Shown here in pieces: positions 24,541 through 30,258 of a stretch of 31,901 nucleotides of DNA. Origin of the DNA: a virus; IMG/VR virus record IMGVR_UViG_3300046328_000518, positions 1 through 31,901 of that record; one strand, given 5' to 3'. Under the pieces are notes generated by a model. That model was given only the letters and a program-made list of their open reading frames with translations, was not told where the DNA came from and made no database searches. Position 1 is the stretch's first letter, and each line of letters opens with the position of its first letter. The translations under genes were made by a program, and so were the position numbers.

Positions 24541-24886
24541 CGTTTGGTTGTATTGTTATAGTGAAATTACAATTAGCACACGTTCTTGTTCTGCTATTGT
24601 CCTCGTTCTTTACAGTAGTAGTAAACCCACGCTTACAGTTACTACATCTTTTACTTATTACTGGGGCGATAACTCCAAAGTTCCTTATGCGCATCTTTAA
24701 CGCTGTATGACTATTGCGCTCAAGAGTTTCGCCAATATGATTAAAACAGTGGCGCACAACATGATTTATTTGTTCTATACTGTATAATCTATCATGGTCT
24801 TCCTTTATAGTAGCCACTACTTTGTGTAAAGCTGCTACGTATTGATGCTGTCGTTTATCTACTTCTTCTTTCGCTGAGTTTTGCAT
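24509..24886 (-). CDS. Zinc-ribbon protein with HU/IHF-like N-terminal region, first gene of the late block
   Basis: 125 residues. The N-terminal 80 residues are helical and finish in NSHTALKMRIRNFGVIAPVI, recalling the beta-arm strand 'V.l.nFG.f' after the dimerisation helix in HU/IHF-type proteins. Residues about 82-107 form a zinc ribbon: CSNC, 16 residues, CANC. The C-terminal tail is polar. A two-CxxC ribbon with a possible DNA-binding base suggests a regulator of late transcription or packaging. It is the leftmost-reading gene closest to the divergent control region, and its 3' end overlaps the next gene by 32 bases. The zinc ribbon is clear in sequence; the rest is inference. Confidence 0.55.
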   Translation of the reverse strand: MQNSAKEEVDKRQHQYVAALHKVVATIKEDHDRLYSIEQINHVVRHCFNHIGETLERNSHTALKMRIRNFGVIAPVISKRCSNCKRGFTTTVKNEDNSRTRTCANCNFTITIQPNDEKASNIDKQ

Positions 24887-24955
24887 AATGAATGTTGTTA
24901 TCGTTGTTAATACACACGTATCAGTATGTATATAGAGAAAAGCTAATTATACCTT

Positions 24956-24994
24956 ATACATGCCTTTTAGACATAGTTCATCTAAGACATGTAT
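24956..24994. promoter_or_regulatory. Inverted TACATG element upstream of the late block
   Basis: ATACATGCC at 24956-24964 faces TCTAAGACATGTAT at 24981-24994, making an imperfect stem. Read on the minus strand, the right arm gives TACATGTCTTAGA, the same 13 bases as the site at 28673, and it points toward the late genes starting at 24886. It may be a promoter or regulator site used in both directions. Confidence 0.4.
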
Positions 24995-25365
24995 GTCTGC
25001 TATCGGTGTGTACTGTATCTAACAATGTGTGTAGCTGTATCGCTGGGTTTAATAGCTCAAATATACAAGGTGCAAATAACAAATCATATACAAGTATCAT
25101 TTTTAATTTACGATTGCATACAAGCCAAATAAACCACCAAAAAACAAAGAATTATAAACTAATTCTAATACGTAAAGCATAACTATTTATATTGATACGA
25201 CTTGTTATGCTGTTAGGCGTTGTGTGTTACGTGTATAGTTGCTATATGTTGTGTATTGTTACTTGCTAATACTGTTACGTGATGCTGCTTGCTGTTACAT
25301 AAAAAATTTTATGGAAATTTTAGAAAATTGGTGTATGTGCTTTCTACTATGGCGTATGGGATACC

Positions 25366-25476
25366 ATGAAACGTGAAAGGGAAACTCCCCCACCCCTGTT
25401 TGCAAAACGAGAAAGAGGATTAGGAAAGAGGAAAGCTATTGATGCAAGGAGGACAACAACCGTAAGCACTTACTAA
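25366..25476 (+). CDS. Possible 36-residue basic peptide
   Basis: An ATG at 25366 opens 36 codons ending in TAA at 25474-25476. The peptide starts MKRERETPPPLFAKRERGLG and has about 12 Lys/Arg, with a Pro-Pro-Pro core flanked by two Arg-Glu-Arg segments. No ribosome-binding site is evident, though hosts of this group do not need a strong one. The last codons overlap an operator-like palindrome (25462-25473). It may be a small leader peptide, a nucleic-acid-binding peptide, or chance. Nothing else supports it. Confidence 0.2.
   Translation: MKRERETPPPLFAKRERGLGKRKAIDARRTTTVSTY
25462..25473. promoter_or_regulatory. Operator-like palindrome GTAAGCACTTAC, site 1
   Basis: A near-perfect 12-base palindrome followed by TAA. 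The same sequence, with a G or A at one centre position, recurs at 27327 and 27362 and in a looser form at 25676. All copies are non-coding or nearly so, and all precede plus-strand genes. They fit a binding site for a dimeric repressor or activator. Confidence 0.4.
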
Positions 25477-25496
25477 TCAACAGCTGAGCGTTGTGG

Positions 25497-25638
25497 CGAG
25501 AGCAGAGCATAATCACTGAGAGTGGGGCTTTGCATGTAGAGATAGAAGCTATGCAACGAGAGCGGAGCTTAATCAATGTGTGGGCAGTTACATGCCTAAG
25601 GACAATCATTCCACACAAAGAGCAGAGCAGTACGCAAC
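25497..25638 (+). repeat. Three direct repeats with exact 60-base period
   Basis: A core of about 22 bases occurs at 25497, 25557 and 25617. The first two copies agree in all but four positions (CGAGAGCRGAGCWTAATCAM), and the third keeps RAGAGCAGAGC and then diverges. Spacing is exactly 60 bases. Between cores lie arms that can pair: TTGCAT (25530-25535) with ATGCAA (25551-25556), and TGTGTGG (25577-25583) with CCACACA (25611-25617). It may be a structured RNA, an iteron-like origin element, or an array of protein sites. Confidence 0.5.
25590..25600 (+). promoter_or_regulatory. TACATG element inside the repeat region
   Basis: TTACATGCCTAAGGAC starting at 25588 matches TTACATGCCTAAAGAC at 27826 in 15 of 16 positions. 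It lies in the loop of the TGTGTGG/CCACACA stem, about 200 bases before the first plus-strand gene. It may be a promoter or regulator site. Confidence 0.35.
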
Positions 25639-25675
25639 GCTTCAGCCTTGTGCAATGTTTATTGGATAACGAAAC

Positions 25676-25688
25676 GTAAATCACTTAC
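25676..25688. promoter_or_regulatory. Operator-like palindrome, site 2 (looser)
   Basis: GTAAATCACTTAC followed by TAATTTTT resembles GTAAGCACTTAC with one inserted base. The following TAATTTTnGTGTGT also matches the sequence after the site at 27327, so homology extends beyond the palindrome to about 30 bases. Confidence 0.35.
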
Positions 25689-25718
25689 TAATTTTTGGTG
25701 TGTATTCATATGCACTGT

Positions 25719-25741
25719 TATATCGTATACGCAGCGATATA
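25719..25741. promoter_or_regulatory. Dyad in the leader of the first plus-strand gene
   Basis: TATATCG (25719-25725) and CGATATA (25735-25741) form a perfect 7-base-pair dyad with a 9-base centre; the embedded CGTATACG is itself a palindrome. It lies 53 bases before the ATG at 25794 and may be an operator. Confidence 0.35.
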
Positions 25742-25761
25742 TCCAAGCTAATATATCACAC

Positions 25762-25778
25762 ATAGGTAGCGTACCTAT
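25762..25778 (+). promoter_or_regulatory. Perfect stem-loop with 3-base loop just upstream of the first plus-strand gene
   Basis: ATAGGTA, loop GCG, TACCTAT: a perfect 7-base-pair stem with a 3-base loop, ending 15 bases before the ATG at 25794. Phage N4 virion RNA polymerase recognises promoters that are DNA hairpins of 5-7 base pairs with a 3-base loop and starts transcription about 11 bases downstream. crAss-like phages also carry large virion-associated RNA polymerases. The match in geometry is visible; the function is inference. It could also be an ordinary operator. Confidence 0.4.
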
Positions 25779-25793
25779 ACAACTCATACCGTT

Positions 25794-26540
25794 ATGGCAA
25801 ATCAATTTGCAGTAATCACAAGCGCAGGCATAAGCAAAGGCGCAGAACAAAGCGTAGTAGTTACCGCTAAAATAGCAAGTGGCGAAGAAGTAGCTGTATT
25901 TGTGAATAAAACCGTAGCCAACGTAATGTTAGGCGAAGTGCTTATTCATACTAAGAATAAGGTTAGCGCACCTTTATTAGCAGCGGTGCTTGTAGGCAGC
26001 GAAGTGAACATCACACTCAAAGTTGAGGGTGAAGATTACGCTGATAAAAGCGGCAATATTTTAGGACAGCACACCTCTACGTACTATACAATAGAGTTAG
26101 AGGATGCACGTCCTGTTCAGTGCGACAACGTAGCAATAGTGTTAGACTTTGCGTCAGGCTACTTAGCTAAACAATCGCCAACAGCATTGACAGCGTTAAG
26201 CGCTACTAAGTTATTGAAAGACAATAAGGCAGATTACGACATGCTCAGAAGCATGGAGTTAATACCAGACGCTACGTCGTTCATGGCTATCTTAATGAAA
26301 GTGGCGGTAGCCCACTATCGTAGCCCTATGTTTGACCTTGACATTACTACGCCTATATCTGTACCAATTGGCGGCGGTAGCAATAACAACGAGCTTGATG
26401 ACTTCATAGCGGAAGCCAAGTTGTTACGTACAACAGCGCAGCCCGCAGAGCAGCAAATGATTGATACTATGCTTGCTGAATTGCTTAATCAAACAAAATC
26501 GTTAGATGATTGCAAAGCGATACTTGCTACTATTAACTAA
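25794..26540 (+). CDS. First plus-strand gene, 248 residues, unknown function
   Basis: Not recognised. The N-terminal 100 residues look like a small beta barrel: alternating hydrophobic strands (SVVVTAKIASGEEVAVFVNK, then GSEVNITLKVEGEDYADKSG, then STYYTIELEDARP). That layout could suit an OB-fold DNA- or RNA-binding protein, but this is only an impression. The middle is helical (LLKDNKADYDMLRSMELIPD) and the C-terminal part, after a Gly-Gly-Gly-Ser hinge at about 197, is an acidic, helical segment. It is the largest gene next to the control region, has a well-isolated leader with two dyads, and is followed by a stem-loop. It is probably expressed early and strongly. Confidence 0.75.
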   Translation: MANQFAVITSAGISKGAEQSVVVTAKIASGEEVAVFVNKTVANVMLGEVLIHTKNKVSAPLLAAVLVGSEVNITLKVEGEDYADKSGNILGQHTSTYYTIELEDARPVQCDNVAIVLDFASGYLAKQSPTALTALSATKLLKDNKADYDMLRSMELIPDATSFMAILMKVAVAHYRSPMFDLDITTPISVPIGGGSNNNELDDFIAEAKLLRTTAQPAEQQMIDTMLAELLNQTKSLDDCKAILATIN

Positions 26541-26551
26541 TATATATATAA

Positions 26552-26587
26552 ACTATACGTTGCGTAGAGCATTACACAACGTGTAGT
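26552..26587 (+). terminator. Stem-loop after the first plus-strand gene
   Basis: ACTATACGTTG (26552-26562) pairs with CAACGTGTAGT (26577-26587) over 11 positions, one being a G-U pair in RNA, with a 14-base loop. TAATTTTCAC follows. It lies 12 bases past the stop at 26540 and fits a terminator or processing signal. Confidence 0.5.
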
Positions 26588-26616
26588 TAATTTTCACACT
26601 TTAACCGTAAGCTACT

Positions 26617-26847
26617 ATGCGACGATTAGATACAGTAAAAGGCATAATAGACGCACTGATAGTTGCGTCTATTATATCACTTATCCCTGTTGATTACAGA
26701 AAAAGCAGAGATAACACAGTGAAAAGCATTACGTGTGTTAATTCACTAATGCTTACGTGGGGAAGAGATAGTATAAGCCGCAAGCTCCGTTACGTAGAGA
26801 TACAAAACGGCAGTAACAGCTATACGCTCTACGAAAAGAGCAAATAG
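26617..26847 (+). CDS. Small protein, 76 residues, unknown
   Basis: A short gene starting MRRLDTVKGIIDALIVASII, with a hydrophobic stretch of about 14 residues (IIDALIVASIISLI) followed by a basic, polar tail (DYRKSRDNTVK, then SISRKLRYVEIQNG). It ends at TAG, 25 bases before the next ATG. The hydrophobic segment is short for a membrane span, so a small soluble protein is as likely. It is isolated between a stem-loop and the next gene, with no other candidate frame. Confidence 0.5.
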   Translation: MRRLDTVKGIIDALIVASIISLIPVDYRKSRDNTVKSITCVNSLMLTWGRDSISRKLRYVEIQNGSNSYTLYEKSK

Positions 26848-26872
26848 TATTCACCATATAACAACTACCGAT

Positions 26873-27205
26873 ATGTTAAAAGTACAATTAATAGAAGCAA
26901 TTGAACGTACAATACGCTTAGAAGAAACTGACCAAGCAGACTTCCCATTGTGGATTAGCAATACACACAGGAAAGAAAATTCCAGTAGCAATGCGTTGTA
27001 TATCAACCTGCATTATACGTGTATTGAGCTTGCACTTGATGACGAAGTGTTCTTATACATAATGGACAGAATGAAAGACTTTGCAGTAAGCGTAATAGAC
27101 GAAGAGCTTCGTAACGAAGATAGCGCTATTGCAGCGTTTTATCGTGTGCGTAAAGCCGTATGTGATAAACTATACGGTGTATTAATGCAAGTTTATACGC
27201 AATAA
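26873..27205 (+). CDS. Small protein, 110 residues, unknown
   Basis: Not recognised. It starts MLKVQLIEAIERTIRLEETD and appears to be a helix, a beta hairpin (NALYINLHYTCIELALDDEV) and a C-terminal pair of helices (FLYIMDRMKDFAVSVIDEEL, then IAAFYRVRKAVCDKLYGVLM). Net charge is slightly acidic. It follows the 76-residue gene closely and is followed by a perfect stem-loop, so the two form a small unit. This mixed alpha/beta layout of 100-150 residues recurs in the next genes. Confidence 0.65.
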   Translation: MLKVQLIEAIERTIRLEETDQADFPLWISNTHRKENSSSNALYINLHYTCIELALDDEVFLYIMDRMKDFAVSVIDEELRNEDSAIAAFYRVRKAVCDKLYGVLMQVYTQ

Positions 27206-27223
27206 TTTGTATATAGCAATAGA

Positions 27224-27265
27224 AATGTAAGGTTGTGTGCTTGTATAACAACAACACCTTACATT
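27224..27265 (+). terminator. Perfect 10-base-pair stem-loop after the 110-residue gene
   Basis: AATGTAAGGT (27224-27233) pairs with ACCTTACATT (27256-27265) around a 22-base loop, 18 bases past the stop. No U tract follows. It may end or stabilise the transcript. Confidence 0.5.
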
Positions 27266-27326
27266 CCATACCACAACAAATATACACTACGTCGTAACTG
27301 TATATCTGTTAGCAGTATAACCAATA

Positions 27327-27373
27327 ATAAGCACTTACTAATTTTGTGTGTAAAACACAACGTAAGCGCTTAC
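27327..27373. promoter_or_regulatory. Pair of operator-like palindromes around a stem-loop (sites 3 and 4)
   Basis: ATAAGCACTTAC (27327-27338) and the perfect palindrome GTAAGCGCTTAC (27362-27373) are direct repeats 35 bases apart. Between them TTGTGT (27344-27349) pairs with ACACAA (27355-27360) with a 5-base loop. They lie in the 290-base gap before the gene at 27497, which otherwise holds only the stem-loop at 27224. A dimeric regulator binding both sites is plausible. Confidence 0.4.
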
Positions 27374-27496
27374 TAAGAAAAGGTGCAGAAAAACACAGAT
27401 AACGATAGATAACGCAGAAATTGCCTGTTATCCTTTAAATTCGCACTGAATAAGCAAGTTTCAATTAATACTGTACAACTAAAACCAATTACAACT

Positions 27497-27802
27497 ATGT
27501 TACAGAATACAGTAATACTACCAAAAGACAGAACAATAACAAACAGCCCCTTGTTGTTTATGTCATATACAACGCTAACAAATGAAATAGCGTTTATGTT
27601 ATATAACTTGTCCCCAACAGGTGTGTTTCCTACGTATATAACAGATGACACTGAAGTAGAAGTCCGTATAAATAACGGCGTAATAACTGTAAGGGCAATT
27701 AATCACACAGACTTACTATGTGCAATACAGCATTTAATAACGTTCATGCGAATGTTACAAGTGAATAGCTACGTAGAGCTATTAAAAATACAATACGAGT
27801 AA
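27497..27802 (+). CDS. Small protein, 101 residues, unknown
   Basis: Not recognised. It starts MLQNTVILPKDRTITNSPLL and has a beta-like middle (TEVEVRINNGVITVRAINHT) and a C-terminal helix (LLCAIQHLITFMRMLQVNSY). It has a long leader (27374-27496) after the operator pair. The ATG at 27497 is the first in frame. The minus strand is also open over most of the same stretch, but the neighbours are on the plus strand and the plus frame continues their compact pattern. Confidence 0.6.
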   Translation: MLQNTVILPKDRTITNSPLLFMSYTTLTNEIAFMLYNLSPTGVFPTYITDDTEVEVRINNGVITVRAINHTDLLCAIQHLITFMRMLQVNSYVELLKIQYE

Positions 27803-27826
27803 CAACGCAAATAGCGTGTACATAGT

Positions 27827-27838
27827 TACATGCCTAAA
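27827..27838 (+). promoter_or_regulatory. TACATG element 35 bases before the 133-residue gene
   Basis: TTACATGCCTAAAGAC begins at 27826, 36 bases before the ATG at 27862. It matches the sites at 25590 and 28673 and so is a candidate promoter or leader element. Confidence 0.35.
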
Positions 27839-27861
27839 GACCTCACACATACTCTTATAAA

Positions 27862-28263
27862 ATGGAACTATACCAAAAGTATCGCACCGTTACGCTCAGT
27901 ATATTAACTACAATAGAGTTACTACTCGCTAACAAAACGCTTACTGAAAACAACAAGCATATGTGGCTACCTGTTGTTATACAGGCAACAGAAGTACCTA
28001 ACAAGATAATAGACATAATACTGTGGAAACACAAACATTATGTCTATACAACAGACTTGTTAAAGGTATTTCCTTTACATAAACAAATTAAGCGTAAACG
28101 TGGAGTACCTACTATTGTAAGGCTTACAGACCTTGAAATGATTAACAAACTGATTAGTTTGTTAATACTCAAAGTGATAGGTTTAGAGCCATACAACGAC
28201 ATTGCACAACTAAAGCGTATAATAGCAGAATTTCATAAAGACTTAACTAAGCAACAACAATGA
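27862..28263 (+). CDS. Small protein, 133 residues, unknown
   Basis: Not recognised. It begins MELYQKYRTVTLSILTTIEL and is probably mostly helical, with a basic central part (KHKHYVYTTDLLKVF, then HKQIKRKRGVPT) and a C-terminal helical segment rich in Leu, Ile and Lys ending KDLTKQQQ. A basic patch between helices could bind nucleic acid, which is only a guess. It overlaps the next gene by the ATGA at 28260-28263, so the two are translationally coupled. Confidence 0.65.
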   Translation: MELYQKYRTVTLSILTTIELLLANKTLTENNKHMWLPVVIQATEVPNKIIDIILWKHKHYVYTTDLLKVFPLHKQIKRKRGVPTIVRLTDLEMINKLISLLILKVIGLEPYNDIAQLKRIIAEFHKDLTKQQQ

Positions 28264-28625
28264 ACATAAACGAACTACGTAGCGTAAGAAAAGAACTTGC
28301 ACAGCATATACTTGACGCTATAAAAGACGGACAAGTAAACGATAACAACGTGAAAGATGTACTATACGTGCTGTTTATGAGTACGTATTACATAATAGGC
28401 TACCACGAGTGTAAATTATGGCTCAAACGTTATAACATTGATACGTTTGACACTATCAATTATTACTTTGAGGTGTACGGATTGAGTAATAAATCTATAC
28501 CGTTAGATGCAGAAGTAATTGTTAATGGCTTAATAGACGACTTAGCAGCACAAATGCTACATAGCGTAAAATACAAAACAGCAAGAACGCTTAAAAATGC
28601 AATGAATAAACTACTTAAAGCATAA
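28260..28625 (+). CDS. Small protein, 121 residues, unknown
   Basis: Not recognised. Mostly helical: MNINELRSVRKELAQHILDA, then a helix rich in Tyr and Leu (VLYVLFMSTYYIIGYHECKL), and a C-terminal basic helix (MLHSVKYKTARTLKNAMNKL). It overlaps the gene before as ATGA, and a perfect 12-base-pair stem-loop follows 2 bases after its stop. The pair 27862-28625 thus looks like a two-gene unit with its own leader element and end signal. Confidence 0.65.
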   Translation: MNINELRSVRKELAQHILDAIKDGQVNDNNVKDVLYVLFMSTYYIIGYHECKLWLKRYNIDTFDTINYYFEVYGLSNKSIPLDAEVIVNGLIDDLAAQMLHSVKYKTARTLKNAMNKLLKA

Positions 28626-28627
28626 CA

Positions 28628-28666
28628 ACTACGTTACGCAACGTACAACACACAGCGTAACGTAGT
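28628..28666 (+). terminator. Perfect 12-base-pair stem-loop after the 121-residue gene
   Basis: ACTACGTTACGC (28628-28639) with GCGTAACGTAGT (28655-28666), 15-base loop. AAAACTTACATG follows rather than a U tract, and the TACATG element starts 7 bases later. This is the longest perfect stem in the plus-strand block, joint with the one behind the capsid gene in the whole window. Confidence 0.6.
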
Positions 28667-28672
28667 AAAACT

Positions 28673-28686
28673 TACATGTCTTAGAT
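28673..28686 (+). promoter_or_regulatory. TACATG element 31 bases before the 132-residue gene
   Basis: TACATGTCTTAGAT starts at 28673; 13 bases are identical to the right arm (minus strand) of the inverted element at 24981. It follows a strong stem-loop and precedes the ATG at 28704, so it is well placed for a promoter. Confidence 0.4.
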
Positions 28687-28703
28687 AACTGATAACAACC
28701 ATT

Positions 28704-29102
28704 ATGGAAACAACAAAAAGAGTTATAACGCTAAAAGAGATATCGGCGTTAATAAACAGCTGGACTAACCCAGCAAGCATATGCGAAGATATAGTCGCAA
28801 GCATAGACGAAAACGCAGTAGCAAGAGAATACTTGCATATCGCTGGTACACCACTTAGCGTAGCAAACAGTATTAATCAGGCTATGATTAAACTATTCGT
28901 AGAAGTAAGTAACCAACCGTTTATAAGTACTCAATTCAACAAGGTAATTATAAGAAGCGAAGAAAACTACAATGTAGTAGCTATAAGCGTAAGGTTACGT
29001 ACAGAACGTAAATTACTAATGATAGATATAAGCTACGAATATGTAGCAACTATGCAATATTGCGACATTACCAACGGTATGCTTACCGTTAAAACACGAT
29101 AA
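28704..29102 (+). CDS. Small protein, 132 residues, unknown
   Basis: Not recognised. It starts METTKRVITLKEISALINSW with a helical first half (ANSINQAMIKLFVEVSNQPF), then a beta-rich C-terminal region: KVIIRSEENYNVVAISVRLR and LLMIDISYEYVATM, two or three strands of alternating hydrophobic residues. The same helical start plus beta end occurs in several of the following genes, suggesting a shared fold. It is followed by a 2-base gap and then the next gene. Confidence 0.65.
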   Translation: METTKRVITLKEISALINSWTNPASICEDIVASIDENAVAREYLHIAGTPLSVANSINQAMIKLFVEVSNQPFISTQFNKVIIRSEENYNVVAISVRLRTERKLLMIDISYEYVATMQYCDITNGMLTVKTR

Positions 29103-29104
29103 TC

Positions 29105-29509
29105 ATGGACAAGGAAAACCCACTGTTAAAAGAATTTCTACGTATATACAATACAGGGCGAACAGCACAAGAATTTAATGAAGTGGGGACTATAAAAGGT
29201 ATATGTAGAAAAAGAATTACTACACCTAATGTAGAAACGCATCAAGGCGGAATATCGTTAGCTATGCTATACGATATAATTACAGCAGTCCCCGAAAGTC
29301 GTGATGTAATTATTAGTAAAGAATACGACACTGACAACGAAAGTCTATTACGATTGCCATTTGCAAATGCGTATAGAACAATTGTAATAATAGAAATAGT
29401 AGCTGAATTAGGTACGGCGCAAATAAATACCTACATAACAACAGCATTTAACGATAGTGGAGAAATGCTTGCGTTTAATGCTATAAGTACATGGATAAGA
29501 TTAGAGTAA
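29105..29509 (+). CDS. Small protein, 134 residues, unknown
   Basis: Not recognised. It begins MDKENPLLKEFLRIYNTGRT, has a basic stretch (KGICRKRITTPNVE), a helix (ISLAMLYDIITAVPE), and ends with beta strands (YRTIVIIEIVAELGTAQINT, then YITTAF). The 'LLKEFLRI' start resembles 'ILREFKRI' in the gene at 29630. A stem-loop overlaps its stop codon. It is tightly coupled to the gene before it. Confidence 0.65.
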   Translation: MDKENPLLKEFLRIYNTGRTAQEFNEVGTIKGICRKRITTPNVETHQGGISLAMLYDIITAVPESRDVIISKEYDTDNESLLRLPFANAYRTIVIIEIVAELGTAQINTYITTAFNDSGEMLAFNAISTWIRLE

Positions 29510-29526
29510 CTGAATATAACAGTTAC
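29506..29526 (+). terminator. Stem-loop overlapping the stop of the 134-residue gene
   Basis: GTAACTG (29506-29512) pairs with CAGTTAC (29520-29526), 7 base pairs with a 7-base AT loop; the stop codon TAA lies inside the stem. It is short and lacks a U tract, so its termination role is uncertain. Confidence 0.4.
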
Positions 29527-29563
29527 ATATAACGATTAGCAGATAGAAACAGGAGTATAAAAG

Positions 29564-29597
29564 TACATGCCTTGAGTAGAGAGATTTAAGGCATGTA
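29564..29597. promoter_or_regulatory. Perfect inverted TACATG element before the 148-residue gene
   Basis: TACATGCCTT at 29564-29573 and AAGGCATGTA at 29588-29597 form a perfect 10-base-pair inverted repeat with a 14-base spacer, ending 33 bases before the ATG at 29630. This is the cleanest copy of the element. Confidence 0.45.
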
Positions 29598-29629
29598 TAA
29601 GATATTTATTCACTAAATTATAGAAAACC

Positions 29630-30076
29630 ATGAAAAACTTATTAAATTTGAAACGCTTAATAAATGCAGCTTTACCAAATAAAGCTACATTAAGCCGAGA
29701 AGCACCAAACAACACACAAATACTGCGTGAGTTCAAGCGTATAAACGCACACGAAACAACGTGTGTGCAATTGTGGGCGTTAAAAAGATTGCAACAATTA
29801 CAAACAAGCCACATAATTAATACGTGGGGCAAACTAAATAGCTCATTAACAATGAATAGCAATAACGCTGATGTTTTAGATATGCTAAAGTACCACAACC
29901 TGACAAAAGCGACTATTGATATTGAAAAAGCACATAACGTGATAATAACACTCTGTGTAGAAGAAAATTTCAATAAATCAACTACAATCGTTATTGCATT
30001 GTCTATTGAAAAAGAAACTGATAACTGCGTCTTGCAGATATTGATTACAACCACCTTTAAAACCTACGCAAAATGA
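29630..30076 (+). CDS. Small protein, 148 residues, unknown
   Basis: Not recognised. It starts MKNLLNLKRLINAALPNKAT, has a helical middle (TQILREFKRINAHETTCVQL, then ALKRLQQLQTSHIINTW) and a beta-rich end (NVIITLCVEENFNKSTTIVI, then LSIEKETDNCVLQILITTTF). The minus strand is also open over most of this stretch, but the plus-strand reading fits the run of genes and its ATGA overlap with the next gene at 30073-30076. Its ending resembles those of the two genes before it. Confidence 0.65.
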   Translation: MKNLLNLKRLINAALPNKATLSREAPNNTQILREFKRINAHETTCVQLWALKRLQQLQTSHIINTWGKLNSSLTMNSNNADVLDMLKYHNLTKATIDIEKAHNVIITLCVEENFNKSTTIVIALSIEKETDNCVLQILITTTFKTYAK

Positions 30077-30258
30077 GTAACAGCGAAAAAAACAAGACAT
30101 TAAGAGATATACTAAACGGACACGTATGGCATGCCGCTAATAAAGAGGATTACGAGCAAATCAAGCGAATAATGCTGAATGATTTGTTTGTAGCCGTAAC
30201 TACGAACAGAGCGTTACTGACGATTAGTAAGGCTAACGTAAAAATGGATAAACTATGA
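30073..30258 (+). CDS. Small protein, 61 residues, unknown
   Basis: A short gene, MSNSEKNKTLRDILNGHVWH at its start, largely helical and charged, with a second helix KEDYEQIKRIMLNDLFVAVT. It overlaps both neighbours as ATGA (30073-30076 and 30255-30258), which is good evidence that it is real and co-translated. No family is recognised. Confidence 0.6.
   Translation: MSNSEKNKTLRDILNGHVWHAANKEDYEQIKRIMLNDLFVAVTTNRALLTISKANVKMDKL

Larger units (their letters stand above)
24887..25793. other. Divergent control region of about 900 bases
   Basis: This lies between the minus-strand late block and the plus-strand block, so promoters firing in both directions are expected here. It holds, in order, an inverted TACATG element (24956-24994), an AT-rich stretch (25040-25320) in which I see only one Bacteroidota -7-like box on the minus strand (TATATTTG, 25053-25060, with no well-spaced -33 partner), a pyrimidine tract (25386-25396) inside a possible 36-codon gene, two operator-like palindromes, a 60-base-period repeat, and two stem-loops just before the first plus-strand gene. 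A replication origin is also possible. No tRNA or rRNA was seen. Confidence 0.5.

Noticed and set aside
25040-25080. A Bacteroidota-type promoter on the minus strand (TATATTTG box at 25053-25060)
   Set aside because: The -7-like box is present but no TTTG box lies at the usual 19-21 base spacing, so the evidence is too weak to list as a promoter.
24892-25182. A 96-codon plus-strand frame
   Set aside because: It runs through the inverted TACATG element and AT-rich spacer, has an unlikely composition, and resembles no neighbour. Probably chance.
25436-25684. Overlapping frames on both strands (82 and 62 codons) in the 60-base repeat area
   Set aside because: The repeat length is a multiple of three, which keeps frames open by itself. 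The palindromes and pairing arms explain the sequence better than coding.
29536-30054. 172-codon minus-strand frame opposite the 148-residue plus-strand gene
   Set aside because: The plus-strand gene fits the operon and overlaps its neighbour as ATGA; the minus frame has a poor, hydrophobic and Cys-rich composition typical of shadows and would cross the inverted element.
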